Notes under the pieces: generated by a model
Databases searched by the model: none
What the model saw: the letters and a program-made list of their open reading frames with translations, nothing else
Told to the model about the DNA's origin: nothing
NCBI GenBank assembly: GCA_029857975.1
Contig: JAOUFX010000113.1
Location: forward strand, 1-7,946
Direction: 5' to 3'
Length of the DNA stretch: 7,946 nt
Source of the DNA: Deltaproteobacteria bacterium
GTDB taxonomy: Bacteria; Desulfobacterota; SM23-61
Program-made: the position numbers and the translations under genes
Shown: one piece after another, positions 6,376-7,946 of the stretch
How the letters are laid out: each line of letters begins with the position of its first letter
Position numbering within the stretch: the first letter of the stretch is position 1

Positions 6376-7946
6376 ATGAAATCCTTAAGGCCTCCCGAAC
6401 CGGCAGACGGGGAAGATCGTTTCCTTCAGGCGCAATCCCTCATGGAGAGAGTCTTCGGCTTCCGGGATTTTCGCCCCGGGCAGGGAGAGGTTCTCGATTC
6501 TATCCTTGCGGGCGAGGATACGCTGGTCGTCATGCCCACCGGAGGGGGGAAGTCCCTCTGCTATCAGCTGCCGGCCCTGGTCCTGCCCGGTGTGTCCCTG
6601 GTCATATCCCCCCTCATCGCCCTGATGAAGGACCAGGTGGATACCTTACGCGTCCGGGAACTTCCGGCGGTTTCCATCCATAGCCTCATGAGTATCCGGG
6701 AACAGGAAGAGGCCTTGGAAAAGATCCCCCTGGGAGCCTACAAGATGATCTATGTCTCCCCAGAACGTCTGCGGAACGGCCCGTTCATAAGCGCCCTGAA
6801 GAAACAGCCCGTATCGATGGTGGCCGTAGACGAAGCGCACTGCATCTCCGAGTGGGGACATGATTTCCGACCTGATTATCTGCGGATCGGCCAGGCCCTC
6901 GACTGGCTGGGCCGGCCGCAGACCATTGCCCTCACCGCTACAGCGACCGCGAGGGTCCGGGAAGATATCATCACCCAGCTGAAGCTCCGGGCTCCGCGGC
7001 AGTTTATCACGGGCTTCGACCGGGAGAACCTCTTCTGGGAGGTCTCACCCGTAAGGGGTGCCAAAGAAAAGCTGTCCTTGGTTACCCGGCGGCTGCAAAG
7101 CTTTTCCGGTGGGGCGATCGTTTACACGGGAACGCGGAAGAGCGTGGAATCCATCGTCGGCCACCTAAGGAACCAGGGAGTTACCGTAGATGGATATCAC
7201 GCCGGGATGGAAGATGAAGAACGCACCCGGGTGCAGGAAGAATTTTTGGAAGGCCGCCTGAACCTCATCGTGGCCACCAACGCTTTCGGCATGGGCATCG
7301 ACCGCTCGGACATCCGCATGGTCATCCACCATCAAATGCCGGGAAGCATCGAGTCCTACTATCAGGAATCCGGACGGGCCGGCCGTGACGGTGAGCGGTC
7401 CGCCTGCCTTCTTCTTTTCTCGCCGGCAGACCGCCGTCTCCAGGAATTCTTCATCGAAGCCAGCTATCCCGCCCCGGAAGTTATCCTGGCGGTTCACCGC
7501 ACGCTGCTGCAGAGGCCGGAAGACCCGATCTGGTTGACCTACCGGGAAATCGGAATGCTCTGCCAGCCGCCAGTGGCTGACGTGGCCGTGGCTTCCGTCC
7601 TCAAGATCCTGGAAGAGGCGGGGGTGGTGCACCGCCTCCATCGGTATGAGAACCGGGCCGAGCTTTATCTCCGGGTCCGGCCGGCAGCCATCCTCCAATC
7701 CCTGTCGAAAAAATTTTCCGCCAAAGCGGCTTTTCTGAAAATCCTCGGCGGCCACTATACGGATGAAGAGCTAATGGAAGGAATTCAGTTCCTCCCGGAC
7801 GAGATGGCCGCCAAAGCCGGCTTTTCCAAAGAGGCTTTCCGGAGATTGATAACGGACCTGGAAGAAAGGGAGGAGGGAGCGTATATTCCCCCTTTCCGGG
7901 GCAGGGGCCTCCGTATGCTTTCGCGCCTGTCCTCTGCCGAGCTGAA
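6376..7946 (+). CDS. recQ: RecQ-family ATP-dependent 3'-5' DNA helicase, 3' end cut by the window edge
   Basis: The frame is open for 523 codons to the window end. All RecQ helicase motifs are intact: motif 0 FGFRDFRPGQ (27-36), Walker A PTGGGKS (54-60), Ia ISPLIALMKDQV (77-88), II DEAH (152-155) with the RecQ-specific aromatic loop CISEWGHDFRPDY (156-168), III ALTATAT (185-191), IV IVYTGTRK (248-255), V ATNAFGMGID (300-309) and VI QESGRAGRDG (330-339). Such enzymes unwind DNA in recombination and replication-fork repair. After the core, residues 355-440 read as a winged-helix-like module (LQEFFIEASYPAPEVI, then LTYREIGMLC and SVLKILEEAGVVHRL). The cysteines of the E. coli zinc site are absent at this point; they may lie beyond the window. 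The start is set by GAGGAG (6365-6370) five bases before the ATG. It is transcribed away from the liv operon and looks functionally unrelated to it. Confidence 0.93.
   Translation, partial: MKSLRPPEPADGEDRFLQAQSLMERVFGFRDFRPGQGEVLDSILAGEDTLVVMPTGGGKSLCYQLPALVLPGVSLVISPLIALMKDQVDTLRVRELPAVSIHSLMSIREQEEALEKIPLGAYKMIYVSPERLRNGPFISALKKQPVSMVAVDEAHCISEWGHDFRPDYLRIGQALDWLGRPQTIALTATATARVREDIITQLKLRAPRQFITGFDRENLFWEVSPVRGAKEKLSLVTRRLQSFSGGAIVYTGTRKSVESIVGHLRNQGVTVDGYHAGMEDEERTRVQEEFLEGRLNLIVATNAFGMGIDRSDIRMVIHHQMPGSIESYYQESGRAGRDGERSACLLLFSPADRRLQEFFIEASYPAPEVILAVHRTLLQRPEDPIWLTYREIGMLCQPPVADVAVASVLKILEEAGVVHRLHRYENRAELYLRVRPAAILQSLSKKFSAKAAFLKILGGHYTDEELMEGIQFLPDEMAAKAGFSKEAFRRLITDLEEREEGAYIPPFRGRGLRMLSRLSSAEL

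Noticed and set aside
7165..7755. 196-codon minus-strand frame antisense to recQ
   Set aside because: It lies fully opposite a helicase with intact motifs; long antisense frames are expected opposite GC-rich genes.

Overview
The window holds a complete branched-chain-amino-acid-type (LIV/HAAT family) ABC importer operon on the minus strand, a 5' fragment of a further minus-strand gene at the left edge, and a plus-strand recQ-type helicase gene that runs off the right edge. Gene content, moderate G+C with an AT-rich spacer, strong GGAGG-type ribosome sites and abundant palindromic intergenic repeats fit a Gram-negative environmental bacterium. A Desulfobacterota/'deltaproteobacterial' (Syntrophobacterales-like) genome is my best guess, but this is inference from gene style, not proof.

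Layout, left to right. Positions 1-126 (minus) are the first 42 codons of a protein that looks like the UROD/MetE-like TIM-barrel family. A good sigma70-type promoter lies upstream of it at 164-192. Positions 388-5496 are the importer, transcribed right to left: substrate-binding protein (4069-5496), LivH permease (3070-3942), LivM permease (2075-3073), LivG ATPase (1332-2078), LivF ATPase (388-1104). livH/livM and livM/livG overlap by ATGA and are probably translationally coupled. The two other junctions (binding protein to livH, livG to livF) are long spacers that carry related palindromic repeats; the livG-livF copy has a second, unrelated repeat (ACACAGAT type) nested inside it.

Positions 5497-6375 are an 879-base AT-rich divergent spacer with a GTCATTGCGAGGA-type palindromic repeat, a second small hairpin and no convincing gene. 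Positions 6376-7946 (plus) encode the first 523 codons of a RecQ-family helicase with all helicase motifs intact. Directly after the helicase core, where E. coli RecQ has its cysteine-rich zinc site, this protein has a winged-helix-like stretch instead.

The five liv-type proteins together make one importer: the exported binding protein delivers ligand to the LivH-LivM channel, which is driven by the LivG-LivF ATPase pair. The ligand cannot be read from the sequence; amino acids are typical, but amides, urea or aromatic acids are known for the family. I see no clearly novel system here. The most interesting items are the nested repeats within the operon and the RecQ C-terminal architecture.
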